The notes below the pieces were generated by a model. It was not told the DNA's origin. It made no database searches and saw nothing but the letters and a program-made list of their open reading frames with translations. DNA of 64,000 bases from Nomia melanderi. Its lineage: Eukaryota; Arthropoda; Insecta; Hymenoptera; Halictidae. Each line of letters begins with the position of its first letter. Positions within the stretch are counted from its first letter, which is position 1. The stretch lies in the NCBI RefSeq assembly GCF_051020985.1, contig NW_027475142.1, positions 248,001 through 312,000 on the forward strand, read 5' to 3'. Below, piece after piece: positions 37,961 to 50,735 of the stretch. The translations under genes and the position numbers were made by a program.

Positions 37961-39360
37961 TTATTGCGCTATCTCTAATAGCACCCGAGATATCACCAGA
38001 TATTTGCTGGATTTTTACATGACCTTGGGTTAGGGATTCCGAATATCTGTAATTTTCTCGGCCACTGGTGGTCCGAGGTCGTTCCTGCGGCACAGAATCA
38101 TTCGCAAGGGCCTCCTACAGACAATGCACTTTGGTTTATTGCGCTATCTGTAATAGCACCCGAGATATCACCAGATATATATTGGATTTTCCCCTGACCC
38201 TGAGTGTCCGGCCCCATGAGACTGTGGTTTTCTCGGCCCCTGGTGGTCCGAGGTCGTTCCCGCTGGCCAGATTCATGCGCCAGGGCCTCCTACAGACAGT
38301 GCACTTTGGTTTATTGCGATATCTGTAATAGCACCCGAGATATCACCAGATATATATTGGATTTTTCCCTGACCCTGAGTGTCCGGCCCCATGAGACGGT
38401 CGTTTTCTCGGCCCCTGGTGGTCCGAGGTCGTTCCCGCTGCACAGATTCATGCGCCAGGGCCTCCTGCAGATAATTCACTTTGGTTTATTGCGCTATCTC
38501 TAATAGCACCCGAGATATCACCACATATATATTGGATTTTTCACTGACCCTGAGTGTCCGGCCCCATGAGGCGGTGGTTTTCTCGGTCCCTGGTGTTCCG
38601 AGGTCGTTCCCGCTGCACAGATTCATGCGCCAGGGCCTCCTACAGACAATGCACTTTGATTTATTGCGCTATCTCTAATAGCACCCGAAATATCACCAGA
38701 TATATATTGGATTTTCCCCTGACCCTGAGTGTCCGGCCCCATGAGACGGTGGCTTTCTCGGCCCCTGGTGGTCCGAGGTCGTTCCTGCTGATCAGATTAA
38801 TACGCTAGGCCCTCCTGCAGATAATTCACTTTGGTATATTGCGCTATCTCTAATAGCACCCGAGATGTCACCAGATATATATTGGATTTTTCCCTGACCC
38901 TGACAATCCGGCCCCATGAGACGGTGATTTTCTCGGCCCCTAGTGGTCCGAGGTCGATTCCGCTGCACAGATTCATGCGCCAGGGCCTCCTACCGACAAT
39001 GCACTTTGATTTATTGGGCTATCTGTAATAGCACCCGAGATATCACCAGATAAATATTGGATTTTACCCTGAACCTGAGTGTGCGGCCCCATGAGACTGT
39101 GGTTTTCTCGGCCCCTGGTGGTCCGAGGTCGTTCCAGCTGGCCAGATTTATTCGCCTGGGCCTCCTACAGACAATGCACTTTGATTTATTGCGCTATCTG
39201 TAATAGCACCCGAGATATCACCAGATATATATTGGATTTTTCCCTGACCCTGAGTGTCCTGCCCCATGGGACGGTGGTTTTCTCGGCCCCTGGTGGTCCG
39301 AGGTCGTTCCCGTTGCACAGATTCATGCGCGAGGGCCTCCTGCAGATAATTCACTTTGGT
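37787..39360 (+). repeat. Higher-order repeat F, copy 1 in E1 (9 monomers, 1574 bp)
   Basis: Monomers 217-225: S (with a 1-bp deletion), D2, ordinary, GACGGTCGTT, CCACA-variant, CGAAATATC, ATTAATACGCTAGG, an AGATAAATATTGG monomer and a TGTCCTGCCCCATGGG monomer. It is repeated directly at +1575 from 38068 onward. Compared with unit C it lacks the GGCGCC and GGACCC monomers, so it could derive from a C- or B-like series by deletion. Confidence 0.92.
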
Positions 39361-40935
39361 TTATTGCGCTATCTCTAATAGCACGCGAGATATCACCAGA
39401 TATATATTGGATTTTCCCCTGACCCTGAGTGTCCGGCCCCGTGAGTCGGTGGTTTTCTCGGCCCCTGGTGGTCCTAGGTCGTTCCCGCTGACCAGATTCA
39501 TTCGCCAGGGCCTCCTACAGACAATGCACTTTGGTTTATTGCGCTATCTCTAATAGCACCCGAGATATCACCAGATATTTGCTGGATTTTTACATGACCT
39601 TGGGTTAGGGATTCCGAATATCTGTAATTTTCTCGGCCACTGGTGGTCCGAGGTCGTTCCTGCGGCAAAGAATCATTCGCAAGGGCCTCCTACAGACAAT
39701 GCACTTTGGTTTATTGCGCTATCTGTAATAGCACCCGAGATATCACCAGATATATATTGGATTTTCCCCTGACCCTGAGTGTCCGGCCCCATGAGACTGT
39801 GGTTTTCTCGGCCCCTGGTGGTCCGAGGTCGTTCCCGCTGGCCAGATTCATGCGCCAGGGCCTCCTACAGACAGTGCACTTTGGTTTATTGCGATATCTG
39901 TAATAGCACCCGAGATATCACCAGATATATATTGGATTTTTCCCTGACCCTGAGTGTCCGGCCCCATGAGACGGTCGTTTTCTCGGCCCCTGGTGGTCCG
40001 AGGTCGTTCCCGCTGCACAGATTCATGCGCCAGGGCCTCCTGCAGATAATTCACTTTGGTTTATTGCGCTATCTCTAATAGCACCCGAGATATCACCACA
40101 TATATATTGGATTTTTCACTGACCCTGAGTGTCCGGCCCCATGAGGCGGTGGTTTTCTCGGTCCCTGGTGTTCCGAGGTCGTTCCCGCTGCACAGATTCA
40201 TGCGCCAGGGCCTCCTACAGACAATGCACTTTGATTTATTGCGCTATCTCTAATAGCACCCGAAATATCACCAGATATATATTGGATTTTCCCCTGACCC
40301 TGAGTGTCCGGCCCCATGAGACGGTGGCTTTCTCGGCCCCTGGTGGTCCGAGGTCGTTCCTGCTGATCAGATTAATACGCTAGGCCCTCCTGCAGATAAT
40401 TCACTTTGGTATATTGCGCTATCTCTAATAGCACCCGAGATGTCACCAGATATATATTGGATTTTTCCCTGACCCTGACAATCCGGCCCCATGAGACGGT
40501 GATTTTCTCGGCCCCTAGTGGTCCGAGGTCGATTCCGCTGCACAGATTCATGCGCCAGGGCCTCCTACCGACAATGCACTTTGATTAATTGGGCTATCTG
40601 TAATAGCACCCGAGATATCACCAGATAAATATTGGATTTTACCCTGAACCTGAGTGTGCGGGCCCATGAGACTGTGGTTTTCTCGGCCCCTGGTGGTCCG
40701 AGGTCGTTCCAGCTGGCCAGATTTATTCGCCTGGGCCTCCTACAGACAATGCACTTTGATTTATTGCGCTATCTGTAATAGCACCCGAGATATCACCAGA
40801 TATATATTGGATTTTTCCCTGACCCTGAGTGTCCTGCCCCATGGGACGGTGGTTTTCTCGGCCCCTGGTGGTCCGAGGTCGTTCCCGTTGCACAGATTCA
40901 TGCGCGAGAGCCTCCTGCAGATAATTCACTTTGGT
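39361..40935 (+). repeat. Higher-order repeat F, copy 2 in E1 (9 monomers, 1575 bp)
   Basis: Monomers 226-234. Private variants against F copy 1: GCGGCAAAGAATC (about 39664, CAC in copy 1), GATTAATTGGG (about 40583), GTGCGGGCCC (about 40656) and GCGAGAGCC (about 40905). The first and third also occur in the second F unit of E2, the others do not. Confidence 0.92.
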
Positions 40936-41810
40936 TTATTGCGCTATCTCTAATAGCACCCGAGATATCACCAGATATATATTGGATTTTTCACTGAACC
41001 TGAGTGTCCGGCCCCATGAGACTGTGGTTTTCTCGGCCCCTGGTGGTCCGAGGTCGTTCCCGTTGCACAGATTCATGCGCGAGGGCCTCCTGCAGATAAT
41101 TCACTTTGGTTTATTGCGCTATCTCTAATAGCACCCGAGATATCACCAGATATATATTGGATTTTTCACTGACCCTGAGCGTCCGGCCCCATGAGACGGT
41201 CGTTTTCTCGGCCCCTGGTGGTCCGAGGTCCTTCCCGCTGCACAGGTTCATGCGCCAGGGTCTCCTACAGACAATGCACTTTGATTTATTGCGCTATCTG
41301 TATTAGCACCCGAGATATCACCACATATATATTGGATTTTCCCCTGACCCTGAGTGTCCGGCCCCATGAGACTGTGGTTTTCCCGGCCCCTGGTGGTCCG
41401 AGGTCGTTCCCGCTGCACAGATTCATGCGCCAGGGCCTCCTACCGACAATGCACTTTGATTTATTGGGCTATCTGTAATAGCACCCGAGATATCACCAGA
41501 TAAATATTGGATTTTACCCTGAACCTGAGTGTGCGGCCCCATGAGACTGTGGTTTTCTCGGCCCCTGGTGGTCCGAGGTCGTTCCAGCTGGCCAGATTTA
41601 TTCGCCTGGGCCTCCTACAGACAATGCACTTTGATTTATTGCGCTATCTGTAATAGCACCCGAGATATCACCAGATATATATTGGATTTTTCCCTGACCC
41701 TGAGTGTCCTGCCCCATGGGACGGTGGTTTTCTCGGCCCCTGGTGGTCCGAGGTCGTTCCCGCTGCACAGATGCTCGCGCCAGGGCCTCCTGCAGATAAT
41801 TCACTTTGGT
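40936..41810 (+). repeat. Remnant linking E1 to E2 (monomers 235-239)
   Basis: Monomer 40936 joins the left of the 36212 type (TCACTGAACCTGAG) to the right of the 36387 type (CCGTTGCACAG, GCGCGAGGG). Monomer 41111 follows as at 36562. Monomer 41286 starts with CTGTATTAGCACC like 36737 but switches to the TTTTCCCGGCCCC class. Monomer 41636 switches from the TGTCCTGCCCCATGGG class to GATGCTCGCGCC at about 41755, which is where the second E copy begins. Several exchange points in under 900 bp. Confidence 0.82.
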
Positions 41811-44800
41811 TTATTGCGCTATCTCTAATAGCACGCGAGATATCACCAGATATATATTGGATTTTCCCCTCACCCTGAGTGTCCGGCCCCGTGAGTCGGT
41901 GGTTTTCTCGGCCCCTGGTGGTCCTAGGTCGTTCCCGCTGACCAGATTCATTCGCCAGGGCCTCCTACAGACAATGCACTTTGGTTTATTGCGCTATCTC
42001 TAATAGCACCCGAGATATCACCAGATATTTGCTGGATTTTTACATGACCTTGGGTTAGGGATTCCGAATATCTGTAATTTTCTCGGCCACTGGTGGTCCG
42101 TGGTCGTTCCTGCGGCACAGAATCATTCGCAAGGGCCTCCTACAGACAATGCACTTTGGTTTATTGCGCTATCTGTAATAGCACCCGAGATATCACCAGA
42201 TATATATTGGATTTTCCCCTGACCCTGAGTGTCCGGCCCCATGAGGCTGTGGTTTTCCCGGCCCCTGGTGGTCCGAGGTCGTTCCCGCTGGCCAGATTCA
42301 TGCGCCTGGGCCTCCTACAGACAATGCACTTTGGTTTATTGCGCTATCTCAAATAGCACCCGAGATATCACCAGATATATATTGGATTTTTCCCTGACCC
42401 TGAGTGTCCGGCGCCATGAGACGGTGGTTTTCTTGGCCCCTGGTGGTCCGAGGTCGTTCCCGCTGCACAGATGCATGCGCCAGGGCCTCCTTCAGATAAT
42501 TCACTTTGGTTTATTGCGCTATCTATAATAGCACCCGAGATATCACCAGATATATATTGGATTTTCCCCTGACCCTGAGTGTCCGGACCCATGAGACGGT
42601 GGTTTTCTCGGCCCCTGGTGGTCCGAGGTCGTTCCCGCTGCCCAGATTCATGCGCCAGTGCCTCCTACAGACAGTGCACTTTGGTTTATTGCGATATCTG
42701 TAATAGCACCCGAGATATTACCAGATATATATTGGATTTTTCCCTGACCCTGAGTGTCCGGCCCCATGAGACGGTCGTTTTCTCTGCCCCTGGTGGTCCG
42801 AGGTCGTTCCCGCTGCACAGATTCATGCGCCAGGGCCTCCTGCAGATAATGCACTTTGATTTATTGCGCTATCTGTAATAGCACCCGAGATATCACCACA
42901 TATATATTGGATTTTTCACTGACCCTGAGTGTCCGGCCCCATGAGGCGGTGGTTTTCTCGGTCCCTGGTGTTCCGAGGTCGTTACCGCTGCACAGATTCA
43001 TTCGCCTGGGCCTCCTACAGACAATGCACTTTGATTTATTAAGCTATCTGTAATAGCACCCGAGATATCACCAGATATATATTGGATTTTCCCCTGACCC
43101 TGAGTGTCCGGCCCCATGAGACTGTGGTTTTCTCGGCCCCTGGTGGTCCGAGGTCGTTCCCGCTGGCCAGATTCATGCGCCTGGGCCTCCTACAGACAAT
43201 GCACTTTGATTTATTGCGCTATCTCTAATAGCACCCGAGATATCACCAGATATATATTGGATTTTTCCCTGACCCTGAGTGTCCGGCGCCATGAGACGGT
43301 GGTTTTCTTGGCCCCTGGTGGTCCGAGGTCGTTCCCGCTGCACAGATGCATGCGCCAGGGCCTCCTGCAGATAATTCACTTTGGTTTATTGCGCTATCTC
43401 TAATAGCACCCGAGATATCACCAGATATATATTGGATTTTCCCCTGACCCTGAGTGTCCGGCCCCATGAGACTGTGGTTTTCCCGGCCCCTGGTGGTCCG
43501 AGGTCGTTCCCGCTGCACAGATTCATGCGCCAGGGCCTCCTACCGACAATGCACTTTGATTTATTGGGCTATCTGTAATAGCACCCGAGATATCACCAGA
43601 TAAATATTGGATTTTACCCTGAACCTGAGTGTGCGGCCCCATGAGACTGTGGTTTTCTCGGCCCCTGGTGGTCCGAGGTCGTTCCAGCTGGCCAGATTTA
43701 TTCGCCTGGGCCTCCTACAGACAATGCACTTTGATTTATTGCGCTATCTGTAATAGCACCCGAGATATCACCAGATATATATTGGATTTTTCCCTGACCC
43801 TGAGTGTCCTGCCCCATGGGACGGTGGTTTTCTCGGCCCCTGGTGGTCCGAGGTCGTTCCCGTTGCACAGATTCATGCGCGAGGGCCTCCTGCAGATAAT
43901 TCACTTTGGTTTATTGCGCTATCTCTAATAGCACCCGAGATATCACCAGATATATATTGGATTTTTCACTGAACCTGAGTGTCCTGCCCCATGAGACTGT
44001 GGTTTTCTCGGCCCCTGGTCGTCCGAGGTCGCTCCCGCTGCACAGATACATGCGCCAGGGCCTCCTACAGGTTATGCACTTTGATTTATTGCGCTATCTG
44101 TAATAGCACCCGAGATATCACCAGATCTATATTGGATTTTCCACTGACCCTGAGTGTCCGGCCCCATGAGACTGTGGTTTTCTCGGCCCCTGGTGGTCCG
44201 AGGTCGTTCCCGTTGCACAGATTCATGCGCGAGGGCCTCCTGCAGATAATTCACTTTGGTTTATTGCGCTATCTCTAATAGCACCCGAGATATCACCAGA
44301 TATATATTGGATTTTTCACTGACCCTGAGCGTCCGGCCCCATGAGACGGTCGTTTTCTCGGCCCCTGGTGGTCCGAGGTCGTTCCCGCTGCACAGGTTCA
44401 TGCGCCAGGGTCTCCTACAGACAATGCACTTTGATTTATTGCGCTATCTGTATTAGCACCCGAGATATCACCACATATATATTGGATTTTTCACTGACCC
44501 TGTGTGTCCGGCCCCATGAGACGGTGGTTTACTCGGCCCCTGGTGGTCGGAGGTCGTTCCAGCTGGCCAGATTTATTCGCCTGGGCCTCCTACAGCCAAT
44601 GCACTTTGATTTATTGCGCTATCTGTAATAGCACCCGAGATATCACCAGATATATATTGGATTTTTCCCTGACCCTGAGTGTCCGGCCCCATGAGACGGT
44701 GGTTTACTCGGCCCCTGGTGGTCTGAGAACGTTCCCGCTGCACAGGTTCATGCGCCAGCGTCTCCTACAGACAATGCACTTTGATTTATTGCGCTATCTG

Positions 44801-45835
44801 TAATAGCACCCGAGATATCACCAGATATATATTGGATTTTTCACTGACCCTGAGTGTCCTGCCCCATGAGACGGTGGTTTTCTCGGCCCCTGGTGTTCCG
44901 AGGTCGTTCCCGCTGCACAGATTCATGCGCCAGGGCCTCCTACAGACAATGCACTTTGATTTATTGCGCTATCTCTAATAGCACCCGAGATATCACCAGA
45001 TATATATTGGATTTTCCCCTGACCCTGAGTGTCCGGCCCCATGAGACTGTGGTTTTCTCGGCCCCTGGTCGTCCGAGGTCGTTCCCGCTGCACAGATACA
45101 TGCGCCAGGGCCTCCTACAGGTAATGCACTTTGATTTATTGCGCTATCTGTAATAGCACCCGAGATATCACCAGATCTATATTGGATTTTCCCCTGACCC
45201 TGAGTGTCCGGCCCCATGAGACTGTGGTTTTCTCGGCCCCTGGTGGTCCGAGGTCGTTCCCGTTGCACAGATTCATGCGCGAGGGCCTCCTACAGACAAT
45301 GCACTTTGATTTATTGCGCTATCTCTAATAGCACCCGAGATATCACCAGATATTTGCTGGATTTTTACATGATCTTGGGTGACGGATTCCGAATATCTGT
45401 AATTTTCTCGGCCACTGGTGGTCCGAGGTCGTTCCTGCGGCACAGATTCATTCGCAAGGGCCTCCTACAGACAATGCACTTTGGTTTCTTGCGCTATCTG
45501 TAATTGCACCCGAGATATCACCAGATATATATTGGATTTTCCCCTGACCCTGAGTGTCCGGCTCCATGAGACTGTGGTTTTCTCGGCCCCTGGTGGTCCG
45601 AGGTCGTTCCCGCTGGCCAGATTCATGCGCCTGGGCCTCCTACACACAATGCACTTTGATTTAGTGCGCTATCTCTAATAGCACCCGAGATATCACCAGA
45701 TATATATTGGATTTTTCCCTGACCCTGAGTGTCCGGCGCCATGAGACGGTGGTTTTCTTGGCCCCTGGTGGTCCGAGGTCGTTCCCGCTGCACAGATGCT
45801 CGCGCCAGGGCCTCCTGCAGATAATTCACTTTGGT

Positions 45836-47410
45836 TTATTGCGCTATCTCTAATAGCACGCGAGATATCACCAGATATATATTGGATTTTCCCCTGACCC
45901 TGAGTGTCCGGCCCCGTGAGTCGGTGGTTTTCTCGGCCCCTGGTGGTCCTAGGTCGTTCCCGCTGACCAGATTCATTCGCCAGGGCCTCCTACAGACAAT
46001 GCACTTTGGTTTATTGCGCTATCTCTAATAGCACCCGAGATATCACCAGATATTTGCTGGATTTTTACATGACCTTGGGTTAGGGATTCCGAATATCTGT
46101 AATTTTCTCGGCCACTGGTGGTCCGAGGTCGTTCCTGCGGCACAGAATCATTCGCAAGGGCCTCCTACAGACAATGCACTTTGGTTTATTGCGCTATCTG
46201 TAATAGCACCCGAGATATCACCAGATATATATTGGATTTTCCCCTGACCCTGAGTGTCCGGCCCCATGAGACTGTGGTTTTCTCGGCCCCTGGTGGTCCG
46301 AGGTCGTTCCCGCTGGCCAGATTCATGCGCCAGGGCCTCCTACAGACAGTGCACTTTGGTTTATTGCGATATCTGTAATAGCACCCGAGATATCACCAGA
46401 TATATATTGGATTTTTCCCTGACCCTGAGTGTCCGGCCCCATGAGACGGTCGTTTTCTCGGCCCCTGGTGGTCCGAGGTCGTTCCCGCTGCACAGATTCA
46501 TGCGCCAGGGCCTCCTGCAGATAATTCACTTTGGTTTATTGCGCTATCTCTAATAGCACCCGAGATATCACCACATATATATTGGATTTTTCACTGACCC
46601 TGAGTGTCCGGCCCCATGAGGCGGTGGTTTTCTCGGTCCCTGGTGTTCCGAGGTCGTTCCCGCTGCACAGATTCATGCACCAGGGCCTCCTACAGACAAT
46701 GCACTTTGATTTATTGCGCTATCTCTAATAGCACCCGAAATATCACCAGATATATATTGGATTTTCCCCTGACCCTGAGTGTCCGGCCCCATGAGACGGT
46801 GGCTTTCTCGGCCCCTGGTGGTCCGAGGTCGTTCCTGCTGATCAGATTAATACGCTAGGCCCTCCTGCAGATAATTCACTTTGGTATATTGCGCTATCTC
46901 TAATAGCACCCGAGATGTCACCAGATATATATTGGATTTTTCCCTGACCCTGACAATCCGGCCCCATGAGACGGTGATTTTCTCGGCCCCTAGTGGTCCG
47001 AGGTCGATTCCGCTGCACAGATTCATGCGCCAGGGCCTCCTACCGACAATGCACTTTGATTTATTGGGCTATCTGTAATAGCACCCGAGATATCACCAGA
47101 TAAATATTGGATTTTACCCTGAACCTGAGTGTGCGGCCCCATGAGACTGTGGTTTTCTCGGCCCCTGGTGGTCCGAGGTCGTTCCAGCTGGCCAGATTTA
47201 TTCGCCTGGGCCTCCTACAGACAATGCACTTTGATTTATTGCGCTATCTGTAATAGCACCCGAGATATCACCAGATATATATTGGATTTTTCCCTGACCC
47301 TGAGTGTCCTGCCCCATGGGACGGTGGTTTTCTCGGCCCCTGGTGGTCCGAGGTCGTTCCCGTTGCACAGATTCATGCGCGAGGGCCTCCTGCAGATAAT
47401 TCACTTTGGT
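45836..47410 (+). repeat. Higher-order repeat F, copy 1 in E2 (9 monomers, 1575 bp)
   Basis: Monomers 263-271, matching 37787-39360 at +8050 (full-length S monomer here). A private variant is CATGCACCAGG at about 46675. Confidence 0.92.
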
Positions 47411-48985
47411 TTATTGCGCTATCTCTAATAGCACGCGAGATATCACCAGATATATATTGGATTTTCCCCTGACCCTGAGTGTCCGGCCCCGTGAGTCGGT
47501 GGTTTTCTCGGCCCCTGGTGGTCCTAGGTCGTTCCCGCTGACCAGATTCATTCGCCAGGGCCTCCTACAGACAATGCACTTTGGTTTATTGCGCTATCTC
47601 TAATAGCACCCGAGATATCACCAGATATTTGCTGGATTTTTACATGACCTTGGGTTAGGGATTCCGAATATCTGTAATTTTCTCGGCCACTGGTGGTCCG
47701 AGGTCGTTCCTGCGGCAAAGAATCATTCGCAAGGGCCTCCTACAGACAATGCACTTTGGTTTATTGCGCTATCTGTAATAGCACCCGAGATATCACCAGA
47801 TATATATTGGATTTTCCCCTGACCCTGAGTGTCCGGCCCCATGAGACTGTGGTTTTCTCGGCCCCTGGTGGTCCGAGGTCGTTCCCGCTGGCCAGATTCA
47901 TGCGCCAGGGCCTCCTACAGACAGTGCACTTTGGTTTATTGCGATATCTGTAATAGCACCCGAGATATCACCAGATATATATTGGATTTTTCCCTGACCC
48001 TGAGTGTCCGGCCCCATGAGACGGTCGTTTTCTCGGCCCCTGGTGGTCCGAGGTCGTTCCCGCTGCACAGATTCATGCGCCAGGGCCTCCTGCAGATAAT
48101 TCACTTTGGTTTATTGCGCTATCTCTAATAGCACCCGAGATATCACCACATATATATTGGATTTTTCACTGACCCTGAGTGTCCGGCCCCATGAGGCGGT
48201 GGTTTTCTCGGTCCCTGGTGTTCCGAGGTCGTTCCCGCTGCACAGATTCATGCGCCAGGGCCTCCTACAGACAATGCACTTTGATTTATTGCGCTATCTC
48301 TAATAGCACCCGAAATATCACCAGATATATATTGGATTTTCCCCTGACCCTGAGTGTCCGGCCCCATGAGACGGTGGCTTTCTCGGCCCCTGGTGATCCG
48401 AGGTCGTTCCTGCTGATCAGATTAATACGCTAGGCCCTCCTGCAGATAATTCACTTTGGTATATTGCGCTATCTCTAATAGCACCCGAGATGTCACCAGA
48501 TATATATTGGATTTTTCCCTGACCCTGACAATCCGGCCCCATGAGACGGTGATTTTCTCGGCCCCTAGTGGTCCGAGGTCGATTCCGCTGCACAGATTCA
48601 TGCGCCAGGGCCTCCTACCGACAATGCACTTTGATTTATTGGGCTATCTGTAATAGCACCCGAGATATCACCAGATAAATATTGGATTTTACCCTGAACC
48701 TGAGTGTGCGGGCCCATGAGACTGTGGTTTTCTCGGCCCCTGGTGGTCCGAGGTCGTTCCAGCTGGCCAGATTTATTCGCCTGGGCCTCCTACAGACAAT
48801 GCACTTTGATTTATTGCGCTATCTGTAATAGCACCCGAGATATCACCAGATATATATTGTATTTTTCCCTGACCCTGACAGTCCGGCCGCATGAGACGGA
48901 GATTTTCTCGGCCCATGCTGGTCCGAGGTCGATCCCGCTGCACAGATTCATGCGCCAGGGCCTCCAAAAGACAATGCACTTTGAT
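47411..48985 (+). repeat. Higher-order repeat F, copy 2 in E2 (9 monomers)
   Basis: Monomers 272-280, matching 39361-40935 at +8050 including the private variants GCGGCAAAGAATC (about 47714) and GTGCGGGCCC (about 48706). It adds GGTGATCCG at about 48393. The ninth monomer is a hybrid whose right half belongs to unit A. Confidence 0.9.
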
Positions 48986-50735
48986 TCATTGCGCTATCTG
49001 TAATAGCACCCGAGATATCACCAGATATATATTGGATTTTCCCCTGTCCCTGAGTGTCCGGCCCCATGAGACTGTGGTTTTCTCGGCCCCTGGTGGTCCG
49101 AGGTCGTTCCCGTTGCACAGATTCATGCGCCAGGGCCTCCTGCAGATAATTCACTTTGGTTTATTGCGCTATCTCTAATAGCACCCGAGATATCACCAGA
49201 TATATATTGGATTTTTCACTGACCCTGAGCGTCCGGCCCCATGAGACGGTCGTTTTCTCGGCCCCTGGTGGTCTGAGAACGTTCCCGCTGCACAGGTTCA
49301 TGCGCCAGCGTCTCCTACAGACAATGCACTTTGATTTATTGCGCTATCTGTAATAGCACCCGAGATATCACCAGATATATATTGGATTTTTCACTGACCC
49401 TGAGTGTCCTGCCCCATGAGACGGTGGTTTTCTCGGCCCCTGGTGTTCCGAGGTCGTTCCCGCTGCACAGATTCATGCGCCAGGGCCTCCTACAGACAAT
49501 GCACTTTGATTTATTGCGCTATCTCTAATAGCACCCGAGATATCACCAGATATATATTGGATTTTCCCCTGACCCTGAGTGTCCGGCCCCATGAGACTGT
49601 GGTTTTCTCGGCCCCTGGTCGTCCGAGGTCGTTCCCGCTGCACAGATACATGCGCCAGGGCCTCCTACAGGTAATGCACTTTGATTTATTGCCCTATCTG
49701 TAATAGCACCCGAGATATCACCAGATCTATATTGGATTTTCCCCTGACCCTGAGTGTCCGGCCCCATGAGACTGTGGTTTTCTCGGCCCCTGGTGGTCCG
49801 AGGTCGTTCCCGTTGCACAGATTCATGCGCGAGGGCCTCCTGCAGATAATTCACTTTGGTTTATTGCGCTATCTCTAATAGCACCCGAGATATCACCAGA
49901 TATATATTGGATTTTTCACTGACCCTGAGCGTCCGGCCCCATGAGACGGTCGTTTTCTCGGCCCCTGGTGGTCCGAGGTCGTTCCCGCTGCACAGGTTCA
50001 TGCGCCAGGGTCTCCTACAGACAATGCACTTTGATTTATTGCGCTATCTCTAATAGCACCCGAGATATCACCAGATATTTGCTGGATTTTTACATGATCT
50101 TGGGTGACGGATTCCGAATATCTGTAATTTTCTCGGCCACTGGTGGTCCGAGGTCGTTCCTGCGGCACAGATTCATTCGCAAGGGCCTCCTACAGACAAT
50201 GCACTTTGGTTTCTTGCGCTATCTGTAATTGCACCCGAGATATCACCAGATATATATTGGATTTTCCCCTGACCCTGAGTGTCCGGATCCATGAGACGGT
50301 GGTTTTCTCGGCCCCTGGTGGTCCGAGGTCGTTCCCGCTGCACAGATTCATTCGCCTGGGCCTCCTACAGACAATGCACTTTGATTTATTGCGCTATCTA
50401 TAATAGCACCCGAGATATCACCAGATATATATTGGATTTTTCCCTGACCCTGAGTGTCCGGCTCCATGAGACTGTGGTTTTCTCGGCCCCTGGTGGTCCG
50501 AGGTCGTTCCCGCTGGCCAGATTCATGCGCCTGGGCCTCCTACAGACAATGCACTTTGATTTAGTGCGCTATCTCTAATAGCACCCGAGATATCACCAGA
50601 TATATATTGGATTTTTCCCTGACCCTGAGTGTCCGGCGCCATGAGACGGTGGTTTTCTTGGCCCCTGGTGGTCCGAGGTCGTTCCCGCTGCACAGATGCT
50701 CGCGCCAGGGCCTCCTGCAGATAATTCACTTTGGT
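48986..50735 (+). repeat. Shortened relative of the 10.15-14.5 kb region (monomers 281-290)
   Basis: Monomer 48986 is the TTCATTGCGC/CCCCTGTCCCTGAG type of 10152. 49161, 49336 and 49511 match 12427, 12602 and 12952. 49861 matches 13302, the D1 at 50036 matches 13827, and 50211-50735 matches 14002-14526. Monomers equivalent to 12777, 13477 and 13652 are missing. It leads directly into the S-D2 module of unit B. Confidence 0.85.

Larger units (their letters stand above)
34287..40935 (+). repeat. Segment E, copy 1 (about 6.65 kb, monomers 197-234)
   Basis: Starts with S-D2 (34287/34462) and is repeated as 41811-48985. The offset is 7524 up to about 35860, 7699 from about 36040 to 37780, and 8050 from 37787 onward. 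Copy 1 therefore has one monomer fewer near 35862 and two fewer before 37787. Shared private variants include CCCCTCACCCTGAG (34350/41874), GGTCCGTGGTCG (34573/42097), GATATTACCAG (35191/42715), TTTTCTCTGCCCC (35255/42779) and CTGTGTGTCCGG (36802/44502). Inside, 36127-36980 is built from monomers like 7442-8276 of unit A. Confidence 0.92.
41811..48985 (+). repeat. Segment E, copy 2 (about 7.1 kb, monomers 240-280)
   Basis: Second copy of 34287-40935 with three additional monomers: one within 43386-43735, where a TTTTCCCGGCCCC monomer and an AGATAAATATTGG monomer replace the single monomer 35862, and two at 45486-45835 (GGCTCC and GGCGCC/GATGCTCGCGCC types) directly before the first F unit. 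Homology to E1 ends at about 48855, inside the last monomer, where ATTGTATTTTTCC and GACAGTCCGGCCGC of the 9977 type take over. Confidence 0.92.

Noticed and set aside
45465..45647. Minus-strand open frame of 60 codons in an unusual frame
   Set aside because: It exists only because a local substitution removed a stop in one monomer; it has no relatives at the equivalent places and no recognisable features.
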